A stretch of DNA of 58,459 nt from Bacteroidota bacterium (lineage in GTDB: Bacteria; Bacteroidota; Bacteroidia; Flavobacteriales_F; PHOS-HE28): contig JAKQEI010000199.1 in assembly GCA_029573495.1 (NCBI GenBank), positions 1 to 58,459 on the forward strand, in the 5' to 3' direction. The notes under the pieces were generated by a model. That model saw only the letters and a program-made list of their open reading frames with translations, had not been told where the DNA came from and made no database searches. Below, piece by piece: positions 45,003 through 53,791 of this stretch; the first letter of the stretch is position 1, and each line of letters begins with the position of its first letter. The position numbers and the translations under genes are program-made.

Positions 45003-45088
45003 GTGTCCGCTCATGGCTCCGGGGTCGCCGTTCGTGAGAGTAGGGCTCCGGACAACCGGAAGTGAAGTAATTTGGTCTTACCCACCAG

Positions 45089-47212
45089 ATGATCCGCGTC
45101 ATCCTCTTTGTGCTCTACGTATCGTTCAGCGTCGTCTGTGTTGCGACGCATGTGCTTGGGGGGGAGATGTTCTACGACAAGTTGGCCGGGAACCAATACC
45201 GGATCACCCTGCGCATGTTCCGGGATTGCAGTGCCAACAATGTGAACGGTACCGGCTTCGACGCTCAGGCGACGATGGCGGTGTATGATGGAGAGGGTGC
45301 CTTCCAGTTCACCACCTCACCATCCTTCACGTTGGAGAATGATGTCGTGGTCGAGTTGAACAGCCCCTGTCTGCAGGCACCGCCGACCATCTGTGCCACC
45401 TGGGCGGAGTATGTCGCTGTGATCGATCTTCCTCCGAATGCCACCGGCTACGTGGTCAGCTATCAACGTTGCTGCCGCACGCCGTCCACGACCAATCTGC
45501 CCACGGGGGTGCTTCAGGGCCTCACATGCACCGTGCAGATACCGGCTGCGTCCATGGGCAGCAACAGCAGCCCACGGTTCAATGGATACCCACCTGTGGC
45601 GATGTGCTTCGGACAGGACATGGTCTTCGATCATTCGGCCACTGATCCGGATGGTGATGTCCTGGTGTACGACCTGTTCGCGCCCTACGCGGGCGGATCC
45701 GCGAACGACCCGGCTCCTGTCGCTGGTCCTCCTCCCTATGCCCCCATCGTATGGGCGGCAGGCTATGACAGCAGTGATCCGATGGATGCGGATCCAGGCC
45801 TTGCCATCGATCCGATCACCGGTGAGCTCATGGTCCATCCCACACTCCTGGGAACCTATGCGGTCGGGGTGCGCGTGCGCGAGTACCGCAACGGTGAACT
45901 GTTGAGCGCTTCGATCCGCGATGTGCGCTTCGACGTGGTGGCCTGTGATGCGTTCATCGCCTCTGTGATCGCGGACCAGACCTTGGAGGACCGATGCAGC
46001 GGCTTGACCATGCCCTTCACCAACCAGAGCATCAATGGTGATAGCTGGCACTGGGATTTCGGGGTGACCGGGACCGTTGCGGACACATCGGACCTGATGG
46101 ACCCGGAATGGACCTATGCGGATACCGGAACCTACACGGTCACCCTGATCGCCAACCCCGGATGGCCCTGTGCGGATACGAGCACTTCCCAGTTCTCGAT
46201 CCACTATCCGCTCGACCCCAGCTTTGTCCGACCACCGATCGCCTGTGTGGATGCACAGATCCAGTTCCAGGCGGAAGGGCGGTTCACACCCCTGGTCGAG
46301 GCCACGTGGAGTTTCGGTGCGGACGATGAGGCCGAGACCGGATCCGGGATACAGGCGGCGACGGTCTTTGGTGACCCCGGCACTTTTCCGGTCCGCCTTA
46401 CGGTGCAGGAGTTCGGCTGTGAGGCGAGCTTCCTGGACAGTGCCACGGCATACCCCCGGATCACCCTGGAAGTGGTGACCGATACCGCGGGTTGTGTGGA
46501 CAGCCCGTTCGGTTTCCTGGCGCAGGCGGAGGCATGGACGCCGGTGATCTGCACATGGTCCCTTGGCGATGGCGCATCGGCTTCGGGCACGGAGTTGACC
46601 CATTCGTACACCGAAGCAGGAAGTTACGATGTGGGCATTACCGCGAACACCACTTCCGGTTGCGTGGACACGCGAACCATCGTGTTGCCGGATCAGGTCC
46701 AGGTCTTCCCGAAGCCCATTGCCGAATTCACGGTATACCCGAACGAGGTTTCGCTCCTCGACCCGCTCGTGCAGGTCACGGATCATGCCCAGGGAGCAGT
46801 CGCATGGTCGTATGAGATCGATGGGAACCTGTTGACGGAGCCTTCCTTCCCTTACGAGTTCGAGGATGCCGGTTGGTATGATATCACGCAGACGGTGATG
46901 AGCGGGACGGATTGCGAGGCCAGCATCACGCACACTGTGCACGTGTCGGATCATCTCTTCTATGCTCCCTCGGCGTTCACCCCTGATGGTGATGGCGTGA
47001 ATGACATCTTCCTACCCGTCGTTCGGGGAGCCCGCAGGTATGACCTGGTCATTGTGGACCGCTGGGGTGTGGAGCGTTTCCATACCACTGATCCCGAGCA
47101 GGGCTGGAGCGGAGATGGCCTGCCTCAGGGTACCTATGGTTTCAAGGTGAGGCTGTCGGAGTACGGGCCGATGAGCAAGGAATATATCGGTCACTTCACC
47201 CTTCTGCGTTAG
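45089..47212 (+). CDS. PKD-repeat secreted protein with gliding-motility/T9SS type B C-terminal domain
   Basis: A 707-residue protein. A short signal peptide leads to THVLGGEMFYDKLAGNQYRITLRMFRDC, the hallmark opening of many T9SS type B cargoes. About residues 60-290 form the conserved N-terminal part, with DPDGDVLVYDLFAPY. Then come about four PKD-like modules (WHWDFGVTG, ATWSFGADD, CTWSLGDGA). The C-terminal domain (about 625-707) has FYAPSAFTPDGDGVNDIFLP, DRWGVERFHT and KEYIGHFTLLR, the gliding motility-associated type B sorting signal. It is expected outside the cell, in adhesion or gliding. Its 3' end overlaps the convergent elaA-type gene by 17 bp. Confidence 0.92.
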   Translation: MIRVILFVLYVSFSVVCVATHVLGGEMFYDKLAGNQYRITLRMFRDCSANNVNGTGFDAQATMAVYDGEGAFQFTTSPSFTLENDVVVELNSPCLQAPPTICATWAEYVAVIDLPPNATGYVVSYQRCCRTPSTTNLPTGVLQGLTCTVQIPAASMGSNSSPRFNGYPPVAMCFGQDMVFDHSATDPDGDVLVYDLFAPYAGGSANDPAPVAGPPPYAPIVWAAGYDSSDPMDADPGLAIDPITGELMVHPTLLGTYAVGVRVREYRNGELLSASIRDVRFDVVACDAFIASVIADQTLEDRCSGLTMPFTNQSINGDSWHWDFGVTGTVADTSDLMDPEWTYADTGTYTVTLIANPGWPCADTSTSQFSIHYPLDPSFVRPPIACVDAQIQFQAEGRFTPLVEATWSFGADDEAETGSGIQAATVFGDPGTFPVRLTVQEFGCEASFLDSATAYPRITLEVVTDTAGCVDSPFGFLAQAEAWTPVICTWSLGDGASASGTELTHSYTEAGSYDVGITANTTSGCVDTRTIVLPDQVQVFPKPIAEFTVYPNEVSLLDPLVQVTDHAQGAVAWSYEIDGNLLTEPSFPYEFEDAGWYDITQTVMSGTDCEASITHTVHVSDHLFYAPSAFTPDGDGVNDIFLPVVRGARRYDLVIVDRWGVERFHTTDPEQGWSGDGLPQGTYGFKVRLSEYGPMSKEYIGHFTLLR

Positions 47213-47663
47213 AAGGGGTTCCTCGCTCCATGTCAACGTGGGGGATACCGTCGAGGTCATAGACGGCGCTCGTGGCGACGAATCCATGCCGGCTGTAGAA
47301 GCCCTGGAGATGTTCCTGAGCGGCCAAGGCGGCTCGTGTACTACCGGTGCGTGATCGGAGCACTTCAAGAGCCTGCTCCATGAGCGTGTGGCCAAGGCGC
47401 CGGTCACGGAACGCGGGGTGCACGACGACCCTTCCGATATGGGGCATACCGTCCGGGCCTGCAGGAAGGATGCGTGCGTAGGCCACCAGTCGGCCATCCG
47501 CAACGTGACCGAGGAGATGCAAGGCAATGAGGTCCGCATCATCCACCTCCGGGTACGCGCACTCCTGTTCCACCACGAATACATCCACACGCAACTTGAA
47601 GATGGCGTGGATCGATCTTGGGGCAAGTTCGTCAAGGGTACTGGCGGTCCAATGCAGTGTCAT
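47196..47663 (-). CDS. ElaA-family GNAT N-acetyltransferase
   Basis: A 155-residue GNAT protein: IHAIFKLRVDVFVVEQECAY and EVDDADLIALHLLGHV are ElaA landmarks, then HIGRVVVHPAFRDRRLGHTL is the acetyl-CoA motif A, and AALAAQEHLQGFYSRHGF motif B. The acceptor is unknown. Its ATG overlaps the stop of the AddA-like gene (ATGA), so the two are co-translated. Its 3' end runs 17 bp into the PKD gene. Confidence 0.9.
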   Translation of the reverse strand: MTLHWTASTLDELAPRSIHAIFKLRVDVFVVEQECAYPEVDDADLIALHLLGHVADGRLVAYARILPAGPDGMPHIGRVVVHPAFRDRRLGHTLMEQALEVLRSRTGSTRAALAAQEHLQGFYSRHGFVATSAVYDLDGIPHVDMERGTPSNAEG

Positions 47664-50600
47664 GGTTCAACGGGTTCGGTGGTGCCCGAGGCCAGGTACC
47701 AGAGCAGGCCGTCCACCTGTACGTGGCCCATGGCGCGCAGGGTGTCGAGGTAGCCGCGCAGTTGCGTCCGGTGAGCATCGGAAGGCTTGCCGGTCTTGAT
47801 CTCCAGGACGTGCATGCCATCAGCATCCTCCGCTATCCGGTCGGGACGCAGGCTGCTGCCATCGGCCATGATGATCGTGGCCTCGGCACGCACCCCGGTC
47901 GTTGCACGGAACCAGCGGTCCAGGGGCGGGCTGGAGAGCGCGGACATCAATTGCACGGTCAGGGCGTCCGCTTGGGATGGGTCCAGACCACCACGTTCGA
48001 CCATTGTGACCACTGCACGCGGGACATCCTCGACCACGCGGATTCCGGCCAGCAGGTCATGCACGGCGGTGCCATACCGTCGCTCCTCACTGGTCGTCCC
48101 CGCCTCTTCCCCATTCGTTCGGATCCGCCATGGAGCACCCTGCCCGTGTGTGGTCACATCCCGAAGGACCACGGTTGGAACAGGGATCTCCCGCTGCCTT
48201 TCAGGCGCCGCCTGGACAACACCGTTGAACAGGTGTCCGTTTTCCTCGGCGAATGCGATGAGGGCCTTGGTCACGGGGTCGGTACCTGGTGGGACCAGGA
48301 TGTGCAATTGCTGCTCCGCTCGCGTGAACGCGACGTAGAGCAGATTGAGGGCGTCGAGCTCGCGCAATGCCTGCTCTTCCTCCAGCTCCGGCAGACCGAT
48401 ATCGCGGAGCGCCTTGCTTTCTTTGACCAATGCCTCGGATAGCTCCGGGACGGCCTCACCTGGTGTCACCCAGAAGAGCTCCCCATGCGACCGGTTGGAG
48501 GTCATGCGTGCGTCAGGCACGATCACGACCGGGAATTGAAGGCCCTTGGCCTTGTGGATGGTCATCACCTGCACCGCATCCGTGCCTTCGCCCATGGCGG
48601 TGCTGCGATCGCCGCCACCGCGGTCCCAATGCTCCAGGAAGCCACCAATGTCCTGTGCGTGTTCAATGCTCCAGGCGTGAGCCTCATCCAACAGGGTAAG
48701 GAGCGCGGCATCCGTGATGGGGGTAAGACCGAAACTGCGCGCGAGCGTCTCCAACAGGGCGGCCAGGGTGGAGTGCATGGCCGGGTCGCCATGTGTGCGA
48801 AGGTGTTCACGCAAGGTGGCCACGGCATCGATGCGGCCATCTCCTTGTGGAATGATGCACCAGGAGGGATCTTCCGCTCCGCTCGATGCTGCGGCAACGA
48901 TGGCCTGCCACTGGAGGGCGCGCGCGGCGGAAACAGCATCGCCCTGCAGCGTGAAGCGGAGGCATTCGATCAGCAGTTGCACGGCGGGGTCAGCGGTCAG
49001 TTGCAGACCATCAGGAGAGACCACCGCGAAGCCATGGGTCTGTAAATGCTCGGCCACCATGCGTCCAAGTCGTTTGGAACGCACAAGCACGGCAACGTCA
49101 CCGGGTCGGTGGCCGCTCTCGATCGCAAGCCGCATGCTTTCAAGCACTTGCTCGAGGATGACTTCGGTCAGTTCATCGCCGCTCCTTTTCTCGGCTGTGC
49201 GTAGGCGCACGGTCCCGGCTTCGGGGCGCCAGCTCCGCTGCGCCTGTTCGTCGTAGACACGGCGCAACGCCGGGGTGAGCGCTTCCGCGAGGGACTCGAA
49301 AAGGGCATTGTTGAAGGCGATGATACCCTGGGCCGAGCGCCGGTTCAAGGCTAGTGGCTCCGCGGGCCGCCAGGTACGTCGCAAGGTCGCCTCCTGTTGG
49401 GCGGCGGTGGCATCCTTCGGGTCGCCGCCGTACAAGCCGGGTAATTCGAGGAAGAGCCGGACCTCGCCGTTGCGCCAACGGTAGATGGCCTGTTTCGCAT
49501 CGCCCACGAGCAGGACGCTCCCGTCCGTGGCGAGTGCGTTGTCGAGCAGGGGGAGAAGGGCGTTCCATTGCAGGAGCGAGGTGTCCTGGAACTCATCGAT
49601 GAGGAAGTGCCGGTAGCGCTCGCCGAGGCGCTCATAGATGTACGGAACGGGCTCGTCCTTCACCACTTCGGCCACACGCCGGGTCAGGTCGCTGAAGAAG
49701 GTCACACCATCCACTCGCTTCAACTCCTCCATGGCCATATCGATCCCATGCAGGGCATAAGCGGGTAGGAGTTCCCGGGCCACGGCGCGTTGGATCACGT
49801 GATCGGCATACCGCGCCTCACGCAGTTCCTCGGCGTCCCGGAAGAGGCGGTCGATCGCTCCCGCAATGCCCGCGAGCGCTGCGATGCTGCCGGTGGAAGC
49901 CTTGCCCGAATGGAGTTTCCCGGACTCGATGGGCTTGATGGTCTGAGCCCCCGGGGCGTTCCAATGGTCCTTGAAGCCGGCCAGGCTCTGGAAGTAGTTG
50001 AGCGCGGAGCCACCGTAGGCGATCTCCTCTTTTTCCACGCCGGTGCTTGTGAATAGACCGACCGCCTCCTGCCCGATCCGTTGCACTTCCCGTCGGAACC
50101 TCGCAGCGCTCACGCCCAGCCGTTCGAGCAATCCGGCGATGTCTTCGAAGGAGCGGTCGCGGAGGGCCTGCAACGGACGCAGTGACCGTTCATTGAGCAG
50201 TTCGCGACTAAGGTCCAGCAGGGGGCGCGTGGGTTCCCAGGGTCGTTCCTCCTGGAGGAGCTCGAGGCAGGTGAGGGTCAGCATCCTCGTGGTGCCTGCG
50301 TCATGCCCTGCCCGGTCGATCAGGGCATTCACCGCTTCGGTGCGGTAGTATTCCTGCTCGGTGCTCATCCGCAGGTCGTGGTCCAATCGAAGGTCCCTGG
50401 CAAAAGGCTTCACCACGCGCCGGGTGAAGGCGTCGATGGTACTGATGGAGACCGCGCTCCAGTTGTGCAGCATGTTCCCGAGCACCACCGCCGCCCGGTG
50501 CGTAAGCTCGTCAGCATCGATGCCGGCCACGGTCCGCAGGTGCTCCGCCACATCGGCAAGCGGGCCATGGAAGGGGCCTCCACCTGCGAGGCCCTCCAGA

Positions 50601-50770
50601 TAGCTGATCACGCGTTCCTTCATCTCGGTCGCCGCCTTGTTCGTGAAGGTGAGCGCGAGAATATGGCGGTAGGCGCCATGATCACTGGTACCCAGGCAAT
50701 GGGTCAGGTAATGCTTCACCAGGGCATGTGTCTTGCCCGCACCGGCCGAACTGCGAAGGACCTGGAACAT
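47660..50770 (-). CDS. AddA-like UvrD/REP helicase with C-terminal PD-(D/E)XK nuclease
   Basis: A 1036-residue protein. FQVLRSSAGAGKTHALV is Walker A (K13-T14). ALTFTNKAATEMKERV is motif Ia, HFLIDEFQDTSLLQW is motif II, and VGDAKQAIYRWRNGEV motif III. VQVMTIHKAKGLQFPVVIV is motif V and LLYVAFTRAEQQLHI motif VI. The nuclease motif SLRPDRIAEDADGMHVLEIKTGK ends near residue 995. It is the ATP-driven, nuclease-bearing half of an AddAB-type complex, with AddB at 41999. A ATGA overlap couples it to the elaA-type gene. The start at 50770 is the ATG directly before the P-loop. Confidence 0.9.
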   Translation of the reverse strand: MFQVLRSSAGAGKTHALVKHYLTHCLGTSDHGAYRHILALTFTNKAATEMKERVISYLEGLAGGGPFHGPLADVAEHLRTVAGIDADELTHRAAVVLGNMLHNWSAVSISTIDAFTRRVVKPFARDLRLDHDLRMSTEQEYYRTEAVNALIDRAGHDAGTTRMLTLTCLELLQEERPWEPTRPLLDLSRELLNERSLRPLQALRDRSFEDIAGLLERLGVSAARFRREVQRIGQEAVGLFTSTGVEKEEIAYGGSALNYFQSLAGFKDHWNAPGAQTIKPIESGKLHSGKASTGSIAALAGIAGAIDRLFRDAEELREARYADHVIQRAVARELLPAYALHGIDMAMEELKRVDGVTFFSDLTRRVAEVVKDEPVPYIYERLGERYRHFLIDEFQDTSLLQWNALLPLLDNALATDGSVLLVGDAKQAIYRWRNGEVRLFLELPGLYGGDPKDATAAQQEATLRRTWRPAEPLALNRRSAQGIIAFNNALFESLAEALTPALRRVYDEQAQRSWRPEAGTVRLRTAEKRSGDELTEVILEQVLESMRLAIESGHRPGDVAVLVRSKRLGRMVAEHLQTHGFAVVSPDGLQLTADPAVQLLIECLRFTLQGDAVSAARALQWQAIVAAASSGAEDPSWCIIPQGDGRIDAVATLREHLRTHGDPAMHSTLAALLETLARSFGLTPITDAALLTLLDEAHAWSIEHAQDIGGFLEHWDRGGGDRSTAMGEGTDAVQVMTIHKAKGLQFPVVIVPDARMTSNRSHGELFWVTPGEAVPELSEALVKESKALRDIGLPELEEEQALRELDALNLLYVAFTRAEQQLHILVPPGTDPVTKALIAFAEENGHLFNGVVQAAPERQREIPVPTVVLRDVTTHGQGAPWRIRTNGEEAGTTSEERRYGTAVHDLLAGIRVVEDVPRAVVTMVERGGLDPSQADALTVQLMSALSSPPLDRWFRATTGVRAEATIIMADGSSLRPDRIAEDADGMHVLEIKTGKPSDAHRTQLRGYLDTLRAMGHVQVDGLLWYLASGTTEPVEP

Positions 50771-50845
50771 CGTTGGGCAAGTTAGGATCTCCATCCCGGC
50801 GGAGGGAGTGGAACCTCCATCACCGACACCCGCTCCAATACGGCG

Positions 50846-50853
50846 TATTTTTG
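50846..50853 (+). promoter_or_regulatory. Candidate -7 box TATTTTTG, MbnP operon
   Basis: An exact TAnnTTTG, 27 bp before the MbnP-like ATG at 50881 in the 110-bp divergent gap. On the other strand a weaker TAACTTGC (50777-50784) precedes the AddA-like start. Confidence 0.45.
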
Positions 50854-50880
50854 TGGGATAACGAACCGACCATCGACCCG

Positions 50881-51657
50881 ATGCGCCAGCGATCCATTCT
50901 CCACCAGCTCTTCGTTGTTCTTGTCCTGCCGTTGACGCTTGTCACCTGCAAGCAAGGCCAGCCCGTTCCGCCGGAACCGGAACTGATCGGGACGCTCCGG
51001 GTCGTGATCCGCCCCACCTGGGATGGCATGCCGTTCCACATGAACGAGGTCTATCACAACGTGAGCGACTATCGCGTGAAGGTGGAAGCGCTGAAGTTCT
51101 ACCTGGGTGATGTGCGGTTCGTTGATGATGGCTTCTTCGCCGCGGCGAAGGATGTGTCCTATTTCGATCTCCAGCACGACGGAGACACCGTGGTCTGGAA
51201 CAACGTTCCGACGGGCACATGGACCAGCCTGCGGATGGGACTCGGGGTGCCGCAAGCCTTGAACGATGCAGACCCCATCGTCTATCCTCCGGGCCATCCG
51301 CTGAGCCTTGCGTTGGGCACTTATTGGACCTGGGCAACGGCCTATCGATTCGTGATGTTCGATGGACGCTATGACCTGGATGGCGCCGGCACTGGTCCGG
51401 TGCAACAGCCTTTTTCCATGCACACCGGGGTGAACGTGTGTTACCGCGAGTTCGACCTGCCGCTGGCGACCCCGTTGGTGGTGAACGGCACATCAACGTC
51501 CACCGTGGTGCTCGAACTGGCGGTGGATCGGTTCTTCCATTCGGATGGGGAGGTGTTGGACCTGGCGACGGAGAACCAGACGCACGGTAATGATCCGGCG
51601 CATGTGGTCGCCTTGAAGTTGACCAACAACGTGATCAACGCGTTCAGTGCACAGTGA
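50881..51657 (+). CDS. MbnP-family lipoprotein (copper-chaperone-like)
   Basis: A 258-residue protein. The signal ends LTLVTC, giving a probable lipidated C23. The body matches the MbnP family: a YRVKVEALKFYLGDVRF strand pair, an LGVPQALNDADPI region, and TYWTWATAYRFVMFDGRYD (147-165) with W149 and W151 where MbnP has its modified Trp. A later FSMHTGVNVCYRE carries H181 and C187. In methanotroph MbnP one Trp is turned to kynurenine by its MauG-like partner MbnH and copper is bound. Two such di-heme proteins follow here. GTGA overlap couples it to the first of them. Confidence 0.8.
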   Translation: MRQRSILHQLFVVLVLPLTLVTCKQGQPVPPEPELIGTLRVVIRPTWDGMPFHMNEVYHNVSDYRVKVEALKFYLGDVRFVDDGFFAAAKDVSYFDLQHDGDTVVWNNVPTGTWTSLRMGLGVPQALNDADPIVYPPGHPLSLALGTYWTWATAYRFVMFDGRYDLDGAGTGPVQQPFSMHTGVNVCYREFDLPLATPLVVNGTSTSTVVLELAVDRFFHSDGEVLDLATENQTHGNDPAHVVALKLTNNVINAFSAQ

Positions 51658-52667
51658 GGAACGGCCTCATCCTCCTGATCCTTCTTTCCGGTCTTGCCGC
51701 CTGTCGCAAGGATCCCGGGCTGCAGGTGGATGATGTCGATGGGCCCTTCCTGTTGGAGCTTCCCGTCGGTGCACCCCCGCTACCGGTGCCGGATGCGAAT
51801 CCATTGACGAAGGCATCGGTATCACTGGGGAAGGCCCTCTTCTTCGATACGCGCCTGTCGCGGGACGGATCGATGTCCTGTGCCAGCTGCCATCATACCG
51901 ATCGCGCCTTCAGCGACACACTTGCATTGAGCCTTGGAGTGAATGGGTCGCCGGGGATGAGGAATGCTCCGACACTCGCGAACGTGGCCTATCATCCGGG
52001 TATTTTCCGCGATGGGGGCATCCCCACCCTGGAGGCTCAGGTCATCGCGCCGGTGCAGGACGACCTGGAGATGGACCACTCCCTGCAAGCGGCCGCTGAG
52101 AGCCTTTCCGTGGATGAGGAGTACCAGCGTCTGAGCCAGCTCGCCTATGGTCGGGACCTGGACCCGTTCGTGATCACACGGGCCATCGCGGCCTACGAAC
52201 GCACCTTGATCAGTGGTTGGTCGCGCTTCGATCGATACCTCTATCAGGGTCAGGCGCAGGCGTTGACGGAGAGCGAGCGACGCGGCTGGGACCTGTTCCG
52301 AAGCGATGCCTTGAACTGCATGGCCTGCCACAACGGTTTCGACCTGAGCGATCACAGCTACCAGAACATCGGTCAATACCTGGCGTATGCGGATCCCGGC
52401 CGGGCGCGGATCACACTGGACCTGGCGGATGAGGGTAAGTTCAAGGTGCCCACCTTGCGCAACATCGCCCTCACGGGACCGTATATGCATGATGGCGCCA
52501 TGGCCACACTGGATGAAGTGATCGACCACTTCGCTTCCGGTGGTCAGGCCCATCCGAACAGGAGCCCATTATTGACGACCTTTGCACTGAACGAGCAGGA
52601 GCGCGCCGATCTATTGGCCTTCCTGCATGCGCTCACCGACGAACGATCCATCGATCAGGTACCATGA
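51654..52667 (+). CDS. Di-heme cytochrome c peroxidase/MauG-like lipoprotein, MbnH-type, first paralogue
   Basis: A 337-residue protein with a lipobox LAAC (C17) and two c-heme sites CASCH (76-80) and CMACH (222-226). PTLRNIALTGPYMHDGAMATLDEVI is typical of bacterial CcP and MauG. The FWDGR motif of the family reads IFRDGG, so the Trp between the hemes is replaced by Arg. Start is GTG (51654) forming GTGA with the MbnP stop; ends in ATGA overlap with the second paralogue. Likely periplasmic, oxidising MbnP or reducing H2O2. Confidence 0.87.
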   Translation: MRNGLILLILLSGLAACRKDPGLQVDDVDGPFLLELPVGAPPLPVPDANPLTKASVSLGKALFFDTRLSRDGSMSCASCHHTDRAFSDTLALSLGVNGSPGMRNAPTLANVAYHPGIFRDGGIPTLEAQVIAPVQDDLEMDHSLQAAAESLSVDEEYQRLSQLAYGRDLDPFVITRAIAAYERTLISGWSRFDRYLYQGQAQALTESERRGWDLFRSDALNCMACHNGFDLSDHSYQNIGQYLAYADPGRARITLDLADEGKFKVPTLRNIALTGPYMHDGAMATLDEVIDHFASGGQAHPNRSPLLTTFALNEQERADLLAFLHALTDERSIDQVP

Positions 52668-53791
52668 GGATCCGGACCGTGCCCTTGCTTCTGCTTTCGC
52701 TGCTTTCCCTCGCGGTGGGGTGCAGGCGGGATGATGATGAACCGGAACCGGTCGGTCCATCTGGTCCCGGCGGGGGCTCCTCCTCGGGGACTCCAACGGA
52801 AGTGGCCGTTCCTGCGAACTTCCCGCCCATGCCCATTCCAGCGGACAATCCGTTCACGGTGGAAGGGATCGCCCTTGGTCGCTACCTATTCTACGAGGAA
52901 CTGCTCTCCGGCGACAATACGATGTCTTGCGCCACCTGCCATTCGCAATCAGTGGCCTTCACCGACGATGGCAATCAGTTCAGTACCGGCATTGACGGCA
53001 TCAGTGGCACGCGCAATGCGATGGCCTTGGTCAATCTGGCCTGGGATACCCGCTATTTCTGGGATGGACGTGCGTTGACCCTGGAGGACCAGGTCTTCGA
53101 TCCCGTGCGGAACCCCATCGAGATGCATGACTCCTGGCCGAACGTGGTGGCCGAGTTGCAGGCGCATCCGAGCTACCCGGAGCTTTTTCGTGCGGCCTTC
53201 GGTACGTCCGTCATCGACTCGACCCTCGTGAGCAAGGCACTCGCCCAGTTCATGCGGACCATGATCAGTGGGAACTCACCCTTCGACAAGTTCCAACGGG
53301 GAGAGGCCTTTTTACCAGTGGACGCTCAATTGGGTGTGCAGTTGACACAGATGGAGGGCGGGAACCCGGCGCTCGGCCTGGGTGGTCAATGGGGTGCGGA
53401 TTGTTTCCATTGTCACCCCCATGCTGGTGGACGCATGACCGACGGCTTGTTGCACAACAACGGTCTGGACAGTCAGTTCACGGATCTCGGGGCCGGGGCG
53501 ATCTCGGGTCTTCCGGAGGACATGGGACGCTTCAAGACACCCACCTTGCGCAATGTGGCTTTGACCGGTCCGTACATGCACGATGGTCGTTTCCAGACCT
53601 TGGAGGAGGTGATCGAACATTACAATTCCGGCGGTCATGAATCACCGACGGTGGATGTCTTCATGAAGTATACGCAAGGCGGGCTCCAGCTGACACCGGA
53701 GAAGAAGCAGCAGCTCCTTGCCTTCCTGAACAGCCTGACGGACGTGGATTTCGTGAACGATCCGGCCTTCTCGGATCCGGGAGAGCCTTGA
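52664..53791 (+). CDS. Di-heme cytochrome c peroxidase/MauG-like lipoprotein, second paralogue
   Basis: A 375-residue protein with a lipobox AVGC (C20), a flexible acidic/Pro-Gly-Ser linker (21-50), and c-heme sites CATCH (89-93) and CFHCH (247-251). It retains YFWDGRALTLEDQV (Trp133) and RFKTPTLRNVALTGPYMHDGRF. Compared with the first paralogue it has an extra PHAGG segment after the second heme and a longer middle loop. It is ATGA-coupled to it. Its stop directly abuts the convergent flavoprotein gene. Confidence 0.87.
   Translation: MRIRTVPLLLLSLLSLAVGCRRDDDEPEPVGPSGPGGGSSSGTPTEVAVPANFPPMPIPADNPFTVEGIALGRYLFYEELLSGDNTMSCATCHSQSVAFTDDGNQFSTGIDGISGTRNAMALVNLAWDTRYFWDGRALTLEDQVFDPVRNPIEMHDSWPNVVAELQAHPSYPELFRAAFGTSVIDSTLVSKALAQFMRTMISGNSPFDKFQRGEAFLPVDAQLGVQLTQMEGGNPALGLGGQWGADCFHCHPHAGGRMTDGLLHNNGLDSQFTDLGAGAISGLPEDMGRFKTPTLRNVALTGPYMHDGRFQTLEEVIEHYNSGGHESPTVDVFMKYTQGGLQLTPEKKQQLLAFLNSLTDVDFVNDPAFSDPGEP

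Noticed and set aside
45049..45062. TCCGG-ACAA-CCGGA hairpin near the 82-residue gene as a terminator
   Set aside because: Only 5 bp and not followed by a T-run.
45317..46954. 545-codon reverse frame opposite the PKD protein
   Set aside because: Shadow; high His/Arg/Asp/Gly content typical of the antisense of a GC-rich gene.
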